From Paenibacillus xylanexedens (GTDB taxonomy: Bacteria > Bacillota > Bacilli > Paenibacillales > Paenibacillaceae), in the NCBI RefSeq assembly GCF_007676705.1, contig NZ_VEBF01000008.1, positions 62,001 through 126,000 on the forward strand: 64,000 bases of DNA, written 5' to 3'. Of this stretch, positions 39,532 through 48,851 are shown piece after piece. A program made the position numbers and the translations under genes. Every line of letters begins with the position of its first letter. Position 1 is the stretch's first letter. The notes under the pieces were generated by a model. The model saw nothing but the letters and a program-made list of their open reading frames with translations. It made no database searches and was not told the DNA's origin.

Positions 39532-41469
39532 ATGAATCACCGGGAGTTGTCCAAAGAAATTATCCAGTTAACAGGAGGACAAGAGAATATTACCCAAGCC
39601 TGGCATTGCATCACACGGCTTCGTTTCAACGTTCGAGAGCAAAACAAAGTTCAATTGGAACAGATCAAAGCACTCGATGGTGTGCTCGGCGCACAGTTTC
39701 AGAACGATCAGTTTCAGGTGGTAATTGGCAACCAGGTTGCAGCCGTATATGAGCAGATCGAGGATCAGATGAAGCAGAGTGGCATATCGAAGCCCGAAAC
39801 AGACGCGCCACGCTCTAAAGGGATTAATGCTGTTTTGGATACGATCTCCGGCATTTTCACTCCGATTCTGCCTGCCATCGTAGGTACCGGGATGTTAAAG
39901 GGGATTCTGGCACTACTCGTTACACTTGGAGCGATACAGGAGAAAAGCGGTGAGTATCAAGTTCTGTCTTCAATCGCAAATGCGGCCTTTTATTTCTTGC
40001 CTTTTCTTCTGGCTCTATCATCAGCCCGCAAGTTCAAAGTGAATGAATATATCGCCCTGACGCTTGCAGGTACTTTATTGTATCCTACGATGCTGAACGC
40101 GTATCTGGCAAACCAGCTTGAACCGATTCGTTTTCTCTCGCTGCCCGTGTCCATTGTGAATTACACCCAGTCCGTTATTCCCATTATTCTGGGTGTGTGG
40201 CTTCTGAGTTATGTGCATCGCTGGGTGGATCGTTTTATTCCCGGTCCGGTCAAAGTCATCTTTACCTCGATGATTGTGCTAGTCATCACGGTGCCGATTC
40301 TATTAATTGCGATTGGCCCCTTAGGGAATTACATGGGCATCTATCTGGAAATGGGCACTTCTTGGCTCTTTGCCCATTCGGGTCCGTTAACCGGCATTAT
40401 TCTTGGCGGCTTCATGCCTCTGATTGTTATGACGGGAATGCATTATGCGTTCTTCCCAGGCACATTGCAGAATCTGAGCAAACTCGGATATGACGTACTT
40501 TTGCTGCCGATCAACCTGATAACCAATATGAGCCAGGCTGGTGCAGTCACGGCTGTTTTCCTCAAGACCAAAGATAAAAGAATGAAATCCATTGCTTTAT
40601 CCAGTGGTATATCCGCCTTGCTTGGCATTACTGAACCCGCACTGTACGGTGTCACCTTGAAGCTGAAAAAACCATTTTACGCTTCACTCATCGGTGGAGC
40701 AGCAGGGGGTGGATTTATTACCGCAGTGGGTCTGAAATGCTTCGGTTTTGCTGTACCAGGATTGCTTTCACTTCCGTTATACATTGGGCCGAATGGTGGC
40801 ATGTCCAATTTCTGGTATGCATTAATCGGAATAGGCATCAGCTTTAGCGTTTCCTTCGTGGTGACTTTGCTGCTCAAATGGGATGAGCCAAATACACGCA
40901 ATTCCGCCATGTCCGACTCAACACAAACATTAACCGAACAGGAACAGGAGACAACCACTGCCTTTTCTCAAGAAATGGTGACATCTGTAACAGTACATTC
41001 CATTGAGGAAAAGAAAGGGGAGGTTTTCAGCCCGCTCATTGGTGAATTGGTGCCGCTATCAGAGCTTCCGGATCAAACGTTTGCCGAGGAATTGACCGGG
41101 AAAGGTATTGCAATTCGTCCGCAGGATGGACGTGTTACAGCTCCTTTTGACGGAACCGTCACGTTGGTTGCCAAAAGTAAACATGCGATTATGCTGACCT
41201 CATCCAGTGGAATCGACATTCTCATTCATGTTGGACTAAACAGTGTGTCGCTCAAAGGGAAATATTTTGACGTGAAGGTTGTTGCCGGACAAGAAGTGAA
41301 GAAGGGTGATTTGCTTCTGGAATTTGATATGGATGGCATTCAGGGTGCGGGTATTGATCTTGTGACACCAGTCATCGTAACCAATACGCCGGATTACCTC
41401 GATGTAGTACCAGTTCAGGTGAAGGGGGTGATTCCAATGAATGAATTGCTTCTCCTCACCGTTCGTTGA
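39532..41469 (+). CDS. bglP: beta-glucoside PTS transporter, EIIBCA
   Basis: This 645-aa PTS permease starts at the ATG at 39532 after AAGGAGG. Order is EIIB (1-85; phospho-Cys26 in 'AWHCITRLRF'), EIIC (about 100-455, 8-10 helices, 'GLLSLPLYIGPNGGMSNFWY'), a linker, then EIIA of the glucose class (about 495-640; His566 in 'IDILIHVGLNSVSL'). It imports and phosphorylates aryl-beta-glucosides or cellobiose-like sugars and also phosphorylates LicT when substrate is absent. It is followed by the matching 6-phospho-beta-glucosidase. Confidence 0.94.
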   Translation: MNHRELSKEIIQLTGGQENITQAWHCITRLRFNVREQNKVQLEQIKALDGVLGAQFQNDQFQVVIGNQVAAVYEQIEDQMKQSGISKPETDAPRSKGINAVLDTISGIFTPILPAIVGTGMLKGILALLVTLGAIQEKSGEYQVLSSIANAAFYFLPFLLALSSARKFKVNEYIALTLAGTLLYPTMLNAYLANQLEPIRFLSLPVSIVNYTQSVIPIILGVWLLSYVHRWVDRFIPGPVKVIFTSMIVLVITVPILLIAIGPLGNYMGIYLEMGTSWLFAHSGPLTGIILGGFMPLIVMTGMHYAFFPGTLQNLSKLGYDVLLLPINLITNMSQAGAVTAVFLKTKDKRMKSIALSSGISALLGITEPALYGVTLKLKKPFYASLIGGAAGGGFITAVGLKCFGFAVPGLLSLPLYIGPNGGMSNFWYALIGIGISFSVSFVVTLLLKWDEPNTRNSAMSDSTQTLTEQEQETTTAFSQEMVTSVTVHSIEEKKGEVFSPLIGELVPLSELPDQTFAEELTGKGIAIRPQDGRVTAPFDGTVTLVAKSKHAIMLTSSSGIDILIHVGLNSVSLKGKYFDVKVVAGQEVKKGDLLLEFDMDGIQGAGIDLVTPVIVTNTPDYLDVVPVQVKGVIPMNELLLLTVR

Positions 41470-41513
41470 CAGCTTCATGAATATACCACATACAAAAAAG
41501 GAGAGAAAACAAC

Positions 41514-42980
41514 ATGACAAAAACGATTAAACACTCATTTCCTGAAGGATTTTTGTGGGGCGGAGCTACCGCTGCCAATCAGCTCGAAGGTGCATATGAC
41601 GCAGACGGCAAAGGACTCTCTACCTCAGACATGGCTCCATTCGTTCCTCATGAGGAGCGCAATGGCAAGGATTTCACCTTCGACGTCGATTCTGTTCAAT
41701 TGGAAGAATATCTGAGCGGTAACACAGACGTATATTTCCCGAAACGGAACGGCGTGGATTTCTACCACCGCTACAAAGAAGACATTGCCTTGTTTGCGGA
41801 GATGGGTTTCAAAGTGTTTCGTCTTTCGATCGCGTGGACACGGATCTTCCCGACAGGAGAAGAAGCAGTTCCCAATGAAGCTGGTCTTGCCTTCTATGAT
41901 AACGTGCTTGACGAACTCTTGAAATACGGCATTGAGCCGCTCGTAACGATCTCTCACTACGAGATGCCCGTAGAGTTAACCCGCAAATACAACGGCTGGG
42001 AAAGCCGCGAGATGATCGATCTGTATCTGAAATTTGCCAATACGCTGTTTGACCGTTACAAAGACAAAGTGAAATACTGGATTACCTTCAATGAAATGAA
42101 TATGATGTTGACAAGTCTGTATACTGGCGGCGGCATTCTGGAAGATAAAATTAAGGGTACACCGGAGCAGGTAGCCTATCAGGCAACGCATCATCAATTT
42201 GTAGCAAGCTCACTGGCTGTCAAAAGTGGTAAAGAGAAGATGCCCAATGCTCAGATTGGCTGCATGATCTGCCGTCTGGAAACGTATGCTGCTTCTAGTA
42301 AACCGGAAGATGTGTTGCAGACGATGAAGGAAGATCAGATGAACCTGTTCTACCCAGAGGTACAGGCACGGGGCGAATACCCATCCTATATGCAAAGATA
42401 TTTTGAGGAAAATGGCATTGAACTGGTTAAAGCTCCTGAGGATGATGCCATTATCCGGGACAATACCGTGGACTTTATTGCTTTCAGTTATTACATGACG
42501 TATATCGGAAAATATGACCCAAATGACAACAGCAACTCAGGTATGCTGGTAAGTCAGATCAAAAACCCTCATCTGAAAGCTACTGAATGGGGATGGCCTA
42601 TCGATCCGATTGGTCTTCGCGTCGCGCTGAACCGATTGTATGATCGTTACCGGATGCCGCTCTTCATCGTTGAGAACGGGATGGGAGCTATCGACACACC
42701 GGAAGAGGACGGGGCAGTGCATGACCCTTATCGCATCAATTACTTGCGCAGCCACATTGAGCAGATGAAAGAAGCCGTCGCTGACGGCGTTGAATTGATG
42801 GGTTTCACTAGCTGGGGACCTATCGATATCATTAGCTGCTCCACTTCTGAAATGGGAAAACGTTATGGTTTCATTTATGTAGATCAAGACAATGCCGGCA
42901 ATGGTTCGCTTGAAAGAACTCGCAAGGACTCCTTCCACTGGTTTAAACAAGTTATCGAGTCCAATGGAGAGATTCTTTAA
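41514..42980 (+). CDS. bglH: 6-phospho-beta-glucosidase, GH1
   Basis: This 488-aa cytoplasmic enzyme hydrolyses the phospho-glucoside delivered by the PTS. Acid/base Glu194 is in 'YWITFNEMN', and nucleophile Glu387 is in 'FIVENGMG'. The GH1 N-terminus 'FPEGFLWGGATAANQLEGA' is present, and 'DIISCSTSEMGKRYGFIYVD' is typical of 6-phospho enzymes. A ribosome site AAGGAGAG precedes the ATG. It is the last gene of the licT operon, 45 bp after the PTS gene, with a terminator behind it. Confidence 0.94.
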   Translation: MTKTIKHSFPEGFLWGGATAANQLEGAYDADGKGLSTSDMAPFVPHEERNGKDFTFDVDSVQLEEYLSGNTDVYFPKRNGVDFYHRYKEDIALFAEMGFKVFRLSIAWTRIFPTGEEAVPNEAGLAFYDNVLDELLKYGIEPLVTISHYEMPVELTRKYNGWESREMIDLYLKFANTLFDRYKDKVKYWITFNEMNMMLTSLYTGGGILEDKIKGTPEQVAYQATHHQFVASSLAVKSGKEKMPNAQIGCMICRLETYAASSKPEDVLQTMKEDQMNLFYPEVQARGEYPSYMQRYFEENGIELVKAPEDDAIIRDNTVDFIAFSYYMTYIGKYDPNDNSNSGMLVSQIKNPHLKATEWGWPIDPIGLRVALNRLYDRYRMPLFIVENGMGAIDTPEEDGAVHDPYRINYLRSHIEQMKEAVADGVELMGFTSWGPIDIISCSTSEMGKRYGFIYVDQDNAGNGSLERTRKDSFHWFKQVIESNGEIL

Positions 42981-43004
42981 TAAATAAAACGTTTATCTCT
43001 TACA

Positions 43005-43029
43005 AGCCGCCCTTCAGGGCGGTTTTTCA
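43005..43029 (+). terminator. intrinsic terminator of the bgl operon
   Basis: AGCCGCCC (43005-43012) pairs with GGGCGGTT (43017-43024) around a tight loop, followed by TTTC. Confidence 0.75.
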
Positions 43030-43088
43030 TGGTTTTTTTGGGATGAATTAGGTATAATGGCGGTATTCAAACAAGAGGAGTGAATTCA

Positions 43089-43214
43089 ATGTCTAACAAG
43101 GTGATTGTGCTTTAGGTTCACAGAAGGATATTTGCGTTACAGGGATTCCTTTTGTGGACATTGCAGTGCGGGAAACCGTCCAAACAATGTTTACTGGAGG
43201 AGATTATTATTAAT
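43089..43214 (+). pseudogene. frameshifted small gene or leader ahead of the kinase gene
   Basis: TATAAT (43053-43058) and GAGGAG precede an ATG at 43089 that gives only 'MSNKVIVL' before a stop. Skipping two bases (TA at 43113-43114) opens the next frame to 'GSQKDICVTGIPFVDIAVRE' and on to 'TMFTGGDYY', with a stop at 43212. That stop overlaps the ribosome site and start region of the kinase gene, as in coupled operons. I read it as a decayed or short upstream gene of about 40 aa; a leader peptide is the alternative. The family is not recognised. Confidence 0.35.
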
Positions 43215-44267
43215 TTTAACGAAGCTGTTAACATCAGCAATACACATGTACTGACGCTGGTACCCGAGCTGTTTCATCTGGAGGGTTACAATATTCAGCT
43301 TATTCCGCCTCATGAGGGTGGACGTAATGTCGTTTACACCTGTGAGCAAGAGGGAGTTGAATCGCTAATTCTCCGAGTGTCTTTTTTGCCTGACAGAAAG
43401 CGGGAAGATTACATTGCCGAACTGGAGTATGTCCGGTATTTATTTGAGCACGGTGCAAGTGTCTCGAATGTAGTCAGCTCGAAAAAGGGCCATCTGTTAG
43501 AAGAGATCACTTATGATGAGCATACGTTCTTTATCTGTATGTTTGTGAAGGCCACAGGGAAGTTGCTGGTAGAAAACCATTATCAGTACCGTGAAGGGGT
43601 CCCACTTAGCGAATACTATTATAATAGCGGAAAAGTTCTGGGCAGAATGCATCAATTATCGAAAGGGTACACTCCCGTGCATCGCCGGCATCATTTGATT
43701 GACAATTACAGCGGTGAATATATCGATAACCTGGTACCTGAATCATTCCCTCTGCTTAAGGAGAAGATGGTTGAGCTTCTGAATACCTTACAAGGTTTGG
43801 ATACAAACCAAGAGATATTCGGCATGATTCATTTCGATTATAATGACGGGAATTACTCGATCGATTTTGATACCGGTCAGATCACCGTGTATGATTTTGA
43901 TAATTCATGCTTCGGTTGGTATATGTATGATCTGGCAGATCTATGGACACACGGCGTCGGCTGGATTCAATTTGAGCCGGATGCGGATAAACGCAAACAG
44001 TTCATGGATGACTATTTCCAAACCGCCCTCGCTGGATATACTTCCGAAACCAAGATCGAAGATTCGATGCTGGAGAAGCTGCCTTTATTTATTCAAGTCA
44101 CTCTCTTGGAGAATATTCTAGGTCAATTTGAGGAAAAGCAGCGTGCTGGCGAAGAACCGGAAGCTGACGAAGAACTGTTGTATCTCATTAAATGTCTGGA
44201 AGAGGATATACCGTACAAAGGATTTTTCCATGAGATGTATTCCACTGAAGACAAAACCAAACCCTGA
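43152..44267 (+). CDS. APH-fold phosphotransferase (kinase-like)
   Basis: The open frame is up to 371 codons. The first ordinary start is a TTG at 43152, but the only good ribosome site (GGAGGAG, 43196-43202) stands 6 nt before an ATT at 43209. Homology-like text starts right there ('INFNEAVNISNTHVLTLVPE'), so the real start is probably a rare ATT or a mutated ATG, giving 352 aa. Kinase features are 'RNVVYTCE', Brenner motif 'GMIHFDYNDGNYSID' (catalytic Asp) and 'ITVYDFDNSCFGWYMYDLAD' (metal-binding Asp). It belongs to the aminoglycoside phosphotransferase/HomoserK group; the substrate is unknown. Confidence 0.8.
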   Translation: MWTLQCGKPSKQCLLEEIIINFNEAVNISNTHVLTLVPELFHLEGYNIQLIPPHEGGRNVVYTCEQEGVESLILRVSFLPDRKREDYIAELEYVRYLFEHGASVSNVVSSKKGHLLEEITYDEHTFFICMFVKATGKLLVENHYQYREGVPLSEYYYNSGKVLGRMHQLSKGYTPVHRRHHLIDNYSGEYIDNLVPESFPLLKEKMVELLNTLQGLDTNQEIFGMIHFDYNDGNYSIDFDTGQITVYDFDNSCFGWYMYDLADLWTHGVGWIQFEPDADKRKQFMDDYFQTALAGYTSETKIEDSMLEKLPLFIQVTLLENILGQFEEKQRAGEEPEADEELLYLIKCLEEDIPYKGFFHEMYSTEDKTKP

Positions 44268-44291
44268 ATAACCAAGGATTCATCGAGTGTG

Positions 44292-44322
44292 GAGGCAGCC
44301 GGATCGACCGGTTGCCTCTTTG
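44292..44322 (+). terminator. intrinsic terminator after the kinase gene
   Basis: GAGGCAGCCGG (44292-44302) pairs with CCGGTTGCCTC (44308-44318), one wobble, then TTTG. Confidence 0.75.
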
Positions 44323-44334
44323 TTTGTCTGCATG

Positions 44335-45165
44335 TTATTCAAATTTGGAAGGAGGCACGTTGTAAAATTTTTTGAATGCTTTGGAGAACGTAAAGGGATC
44401 GGGATAACCCAGAAATCCGGCAATTTGCTGAATCGTATATTTTTTCTCGTACAGATAGTCTCTGGCCCGGTTCATTTTGATCTGATTGATGTACTGCCCC
44501 GGTGTAATACCCAGAATTTTCTTGAACAAAGAAATAAAATATTTCTCTGAGACGCCGGCAATGTCTGCAAGCTCATTAACTCGGATGGCACGATGGAGAT
44601 TCGCATCCACGTAGGGAAACACATTCTGAAGAACCTCCAAACTTCCTTCGATTTTCCTCAGTTTTCGGTCTTTCAGAAACACACCATGATACAGGCCTTG
44701 CCTGTATAATTCAAAAATTTTGGCGATGACGAGAAGCAGAGAGGCTTTCAAGTAAAGTGGACTTCCGGAAGCACCGCTACTCTGCTTGAACCTTCGATAG
44801 GACGAAGTGAACAGCGTTGATTCCTCTTGAATCAGATTGCCAGATACAATGCCAGGGAGTTGAAACTCGCCGAGAATTCGCTTTTGCTCAGCGATGCTGA
44901 AATCAAAATGCATGTATATGAATCGGCACAACTCTCCTGTCGTGGAAGCAGTGTAGGGCATATCCGGATAAAAAAACACCACGTCACCCGGTTCTGCCTT
45001 ATGCTCGATTCCATCGATGGTAATCTGCACGGAGCCTGCTGTAATGAACCACAGATCATAATCGGAATGAGACTTGTGTTCCGTCCAAGTGCTGTCGTGC
45101 GTTTGTTCCAAATAAGAGCTCATGCGAAGTGTGATATACTCCGAAAGTTCATCGATTATACTCAT
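44335..45165 (-). CDS. AraC-family transcriptional regulator
   Basis: The protein is 276 aa from the ATG at 45165, 9 nt after AGGA. It has an N-terminal cupin-like sugar-sensing domain ('SDYDLWFITAGSVQITIDGI', 'AEPGDVVFFYPDMPY') and a C-terminal AraC double helix-turn-helix. The latter contains 'ELADIAGVSEKYFISLFKKI' and 'QIAGFLGYPDPFTFSKAFKK' at about residues 175-275. It is divergent from the GH4 glycosidase at 45363 and probably activates that gene in response to its sugar. Confidence 0.92.
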   Translation of the reverse strand: MSIIDELSEYITLRMSSYLEQTHDSTWTEHKSHSDYDLWFITAGSVQITIDGIEHKAEPGDVVFFYPDMPYTASTTGELCRFIYMHFDFSIAEQKRILGEFQLPGIVSGNLIQEESTLFTSSYRRFKQSSGASGSPLYLKASLLLVIAKIFELYRQGLYHGVFLKDRKLRKIEGSLEVLQNVFPYVDANLHRAIRVNELADIAGVSEKYFISLFKKILGITPGQYINQIKMNRARDYLYEKKYTIQQIAGFLGYPDPFTFSKAFKKFYNVPPSKFE

Positions 45166-45362
45166 ATTCACAGTTCCTGCATGCATCTAATCCAAACCAT
45201 TCCTCTCTACTTTATGACATCCTTTATATTTTACTATCATAACAAAGGTTTTTCTTCTTGTTAATCATCGTACTATATGACATGTATTGAAAACTATCAC
45301 ACATTCCGATTCCAGCCCACTCACCTATAATGAACTTATATCGTTACGAGGAGGGGTTATTG

Positions 45363-46769
45363 ATGAATGCTACAAGTACACAGCATCCAAAGGTAGTCGT
45401 TATTGGGGCGGGCAGCCTGTTTTTTGGTCGTCAGTCCATCTGGCAGATGGTTCACTCCCCATATTTGAATCAGGGAACGTTGGCTTTGGTGGATACGGAC
45501 GAGGAACGGCTCTCGAAAATGGTAACACTAGCGGAAATGGTCGCCAAGGAGAACAACGTATCCCTAAAGATTGAGGGTTCAGTGGACCGCAGACAGGTAC
45601 TTCCGGGAGCCGACTTCGTTGTGCTCAGCTTTGCGGAAGAATCGGTGAAATATCGGGGCATCGACTGCCAGGTTTCTCTAAAGTATGGAATTCGCATGTG
45701 TTCTGGCGATACGATTGGCCCGGGCGGAATCTTTCGCGCGATGCGGGAACTGCCAGTTATTATGGAATGCGCCAAAGACATTGAGGAGTTGTGTCCGGAT
45801 GCTTGGGTGATCAATTATATTAACCCGTCTACCGTTCATGGCATCGCATTACATCGATATGCTCCGAAGCTTAAATCGTTTGCGCTGTGCGATAGTCATC
45901 ATATGCCGCATAAGAAAGCCTATTATGCCGTACGAGCCGGAATCATCGAAAATACAAGCCAGTTCACCGCAGAAATAGACCAGAAATTCGATTTTCGCAT
46001 CGCTGGTGTCAATCATTTCACTTGGCTGCTCAAAGCCGAGTATGAAGAAAAAAATGTGATGCCCACCATCGCAGAAGCCATGCGCAAGATGGCAGGTGAG
46101 GAGAATAACGGCGGCGATCGCGGCGCAAAAGCTCTGTATAACGATGCGATTACCTACGAACTGTATGACATTTTCGGAATCATTCCCACTTGCACTGCGC
46201 ATACGAAGGAATACGTTCGGTACTGGCAGGGTCTTGGCAAAACTTCGGATACCATTCCGCCGTTATCGATCTGGGAGACAGAGGACAGGTATCAGCGTCA
46301 CGATGAGATGTGGCAGCAGGTCGATGACTTCCTTACAGGAAACATCCCGATTGCCGATTACATGAGCACCTTCGGACCGGATCATGCAACCGATATCATT
46401 GAGAACATGGTGGGGAACTTGGGCAAAAAATTCTTCATCAATACGCTCAATCAAGGCGCCGTAACTAATATGAATACCGATTCGTTCTTGGAACTACTGT
46501 GTGATGTTGATATGGATGGGGTGAAGCCAATCCATGTAGGCGAGATGCCGCGCGGAATTAGAGGTATGCAAGAACTGGTACTGGATACGCATGAGCTTAC
46601 GGTTGAAGCTGTTCTGGAACAGAGCTACGAGAAGCTGAGAAGGGCGATGCTCACTGACCCGCTCGTGAGTTCCATCAGTGACGCGGACAAGATCATCCAT
46701 GAATTGTTGGAACTGGAGCGTAAGATGATTCCGGACGTTTGGTACAAGGACAGACTGCAGTATAGCTAA
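45363..46769 (+). CDS. GH4 family glycosidase (MelA/LplD-like)
   Basis: The protein is 468 aa from the ATG at 45363, 8 nt after GGAGG. GH4 enzymes use NAD and a divalent metal to open alpha- or beta-glycosides by an oxidation-elimination route. The Rossmann motif is 'VVVIGAGSLFFGRQS'. 'INYINPSTVHGIAL' and 'CDSHHMP' hold the family's metal-binding Cys and His. 'AGVNHFTWLLKA' is the usual GH4 active-site text. Substrate could be an alpha-galactoside or galacturonide. It sits alone under an AraC regulator; the transporter is not adjacent. Confidence 0.9.
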   Translation: MNATSTQHPKVVVIGAGSLFFGRQSIWQMVHSPYLNQGTLALVDTDEERLSKMVTLAEMVAKENNVSLKIEGSVDRRQVLPGADFVVLSFAEESVKYRGIDCQVSLKYGIRMCSGDTIGPGGIFRAMRELPVIMECAKDIEELCPDAWVINYINPSTVHGIALHRYAPKLKSFALCDSHHMPHKKAYYAVRAGIIENTSQFTAEIDQKFDFRIAGVNHFTWLLKAEYEEKNVMPTIAEAMRKMAGEENNGGDRGAKALYNDAITYELYDIFGIIPTCTAHTKEYVRYWQGLGKTSDTIPPLSIWETEDRYQRHDEMWQQVDDFLTGNIPIADYMSTFGPDHATDIIENMVGNLGKKFFINTLNQGAVTNMNTDSFLELLCDVDMDGVKPIHVGEMPRGIRGMQELVLDTHELTVEAVLEQSYEKLRRAMLTDPLVSSISDADKIIHELLELERKMIPDVWYKDRLQYS

Positions 46770-46783
46770 GTACGATAACGACA

Positions 46784-46831
46784 AAAGACCATGTCGGTTC
46801 CTTCCAAGGAACTAACCTGGTCTTTGTTTTT
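46784..46831 (+). terminator. intrinsic terminator after the GH4 gene
   Basis: AAAGACCA (46784-46791) pairs with TGGTCTTT (46818-46825), with an inner GGTTCCTT/AAGGAAC stem, then GTTTTT. It can also serve the convergent LysR gene. Confidence 0.8.
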
Positions 46832-46856
46832 ATCGTTTGTCATGTATAAAGAAATC

Positions 46857-47744
46857 CTATTCCACTTTAAACAAGCCAGCATGGTCTTCATAATACGAAG
46901 TAATAAAATTACGAAATTCTCCAACAGCAGGAGATAACCATTTTTGTTTGACCCAGGAGAGGCTAATGGGATATATAGCTGAATTATCAGCAATCTTTAC
47001 ATAACGTAACCCCAGTTTTCTACATACGGAGATCGGAATTAATGCAACACCCTGATTAAGCCTGATAATTTCAAGCAGCGTATGCGAATCGACCTCGAAT
47101 GCAAGATTGGGAAGGAAGCCTGCTTTTTCACAGAGCATGGTGGTAAACCGGCTGTACTCCTTATTATCCGCAAGTGATATAAAGGGTTCGCTAGCAATGA
47201 CACTTAATGAAATACTTGACTCTTCGACGTATGGATGATTTGCGGGCACAACCAGAACAATATCCTCCTCGACAAGGACAACACTCTCAATCTCCTCATC
47301 TTGAATCGGATGCCCCGTAATGCCCAAATGCATGTCGCCTTTCTTCAAACCTGTAATAATTTCACTACGGGTCCCAATGCCTTGATGAAGCTTGGTTTCG
47401 GGGGAACCGTTAATGTAGTCACTAATGAGGCCTGTGAGGAATCGGGTATTCGTAATCGAGATTCGGATTGTATGGGAGATTTGCTGTTCCTCCGCTTTAA
47501 TTTCCATCTCCGCATTTTCAATTTCAATAAAAATCCGGTTTACGTGCTTCAATAGGATCTCACCTGAGGGGTTCAATTGAATATTTCGTCCTCTCCTATG
47601 AAATAGAGGAGTACCCAGTTCATCCTCAAGTCTTTTAATCGTCAAGCTTAGGGAAGGTTGAGCAATATTCAATTGTGCAGCTGCCTTGGAGATATGTTCA
47701 GTATAGGCAACAGTCTGAAAATATTTGAGCTGAAGCAATTCCAT
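46857..47744 (-). CDS. LysR-family transcriptional regulator
   Basis: This 295-aa regulator has the N-terminal helix-turn-helix ('LKYFQTVAYTEHISKAAAQL', 'LEDELGTPLFHRRGRNIQL') and the effector-binding domain ('LNQGVALIPISVCRKLG'). It resembles CynR/GltC-type regulators. AAGGAG lies 9 nt before the ATG. It is divergent from the acetoacetate decarboxylase operon. The 346-bp gap between them is long for a LysR pair because a 193-bp repeat element has inserted there. Confidence 0.9.
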   Translation of the reverse strand: MELLQLKYFQTVAYTEHISKAAAQLNIAQPSLSLTIKRLEDELGTPLFHRRGRNIQLNPSGEILLKHVNRIFIEIENAEMEIKAEEQQISHTIRISITNTRFLTGLISDYINGSPETKLHQGIGTRSEIITGLKKGDMHLGITGHPIQDEEIESVVLVEEDIVLVVPANHPYVEESSISLSVIASEPFISLADNKEYSRFTTMLCEKAGFLPNLAFEVDSHTLLEIIRLNQGVALIPISVCRKLGLRYVKIADNSAIYPISLSWVKQKWLSPAVGEFRNFITSYYEDHAGLFKVE

Positions 47745-47870
47745 TCATTTGCACTCCTTATTTATTTGGATAAATATATATAGTACTTATTATGTATTAT
47801 ATTAAATTTAAATATTGATGTAGAATTTTTTTATGAGATACAGATCAAATTTTGAATTGCAAAAACCTGA

Positions 47871-48063
47871 CTATATAAGTTGAACTAATTATTTACACAA
47901 TAACGGAGAGGAAAGAAAAAACCTGAAAAAGCAAAGCGTTCGCCTTTATCACCGGATTTTCCCCTTTAGAAGGGGAATCGAAAAATCTGGGGATAACAGC
48001 GATTGGAAGGTTGTTCTGTCATCGTAGTGTCAGTGTAAATAATCCTTAGTTCAACTTATATAG
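47871..48063. mobile_element. MITE-like element with a structured core
   Basis: The 193-bp segment is bounded by long terminal inverted repeats. The left arm (47871-47898) starts CTATATAAGTTGAACTAA and ends TTATTTACAC. The right arm (48033-48063) is its complement with three extra bases. The inside has no ORF. It holds a stable stem: GATTTT...AAAATC enclosing CCCCTT/AAGGGG at about 47955-47990, then 'GGATAACAGCGATTGG'. Non-coding DNA with such ends and size fits a MITE moved by a transposase elsewhere. From memory, similar sequence occurs often between genes in Paenibacillus, but I could not check. No clear target duplication is visible. Confidence 0.75.
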
Positions 48064-48090
48064 AACCAAAACATAAGGTAGGTGTCTTTG

Positions 48091-48837
48091 ATGAAAATCG
48101 ATGTGAATAACATAGCTAAAAATCTGAATACACCCCTAACGGCTCCCGCATACCCGATGCCACCGTACAAATTCGTGAATCGTGAATACTTGAATATTAT
48201 TTACCGAACTGATGAAAAAGCGTTGCGAGCAGCCGTACCAGAACCTCTCGAAATTACGGAACCTTTGGTTAAATTCGAAGTGATGTGGATGCCAGATGTT
48301 TCTGGACTGGGTGCATATACAGAAGCTGGACAAGTCATTCCTGTGCAATTCAATGGGGAGGAAGGCGATTATGTGCATTCGATGTACGTAGACAATTTCC
48401 CCGCGATTGCGAGTGGTCGAGAGCTCACCGCCTATCCGAAAAAGCTGGGCGCACCCAAGTTGTATACCGATTCAGATACACTTGTTGGCACACTTGATTA
48501 TGGAACGCTGCGTGTAGCCACGGCAACGATGGGATATAAACATGTGGAGATGGATAAAGAGTTCGCCAAACGTGAAATATGCCGACCTAATTTTATGATT
48601 AAGATGGCTACCGACTATACCGGGAATTTAAGAATATGTGATCTGATCCGTACTCAAATTACGGACATCGAAGTGAAGGAAGCTTGGACAGGACCTGCCC
48701 GACTTCAACTGTTCGAACATGCGTTGGCACCTCTTGCAGATCTGCCTGTGTTGGAAGTGGTGTCCGCTTCTCATATCCTTACCAACCTAACCTTAAACGC
48801 TGCACAACCTGTATATAACTACCTGGAAGAAAAATAA
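48091..48837 (+). CDS. adc: acetoacetate decarboxylase family protein
   Basis: The protein is 248 aa from the ATG at 48091, 6 nt after AGGTG; an in-frame GTG nine bases earlier overlaps that site. Acetoacetate decarboxylase forms a Schiff base between substrate and Lys. The conserved pair Lys117-Lys118 is present in 'GRELTAYPKKLGAP', together with 'MWMPDVSGLGAYTEAGQVIP'. The enzyme turns acetoacetate into acetone and CO2, though many family members act on other 2- or 3-oxo acids. It forms an operon with the reductase at 48852 (14-bp gap). Confidence 0.88.
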   Translation: MKIDVNNIAKNLNTPLTAPAYPMPPYKFVNREYLNIIYRTDEKALRAAVPEPLEITEPLVKFEVMWMPDVSGLGAYTEAGQVIPVQFNGEEGDYVHSMYVDNFPAIASGRELTAYPKKLGAPKLYTDSDTLVGTLDYGTLRVATATMGYKHVEMDKEFAKREICRPNFMIKMATDYTGNLRICDLIRTQITDIEVKEAWTGPARLQLFEHALAPLADLPVLEVVSASHILTNLTLNAAQPVYNYLEEK

Positions 48838-48851
48838 GGAGGAAAAATAAA

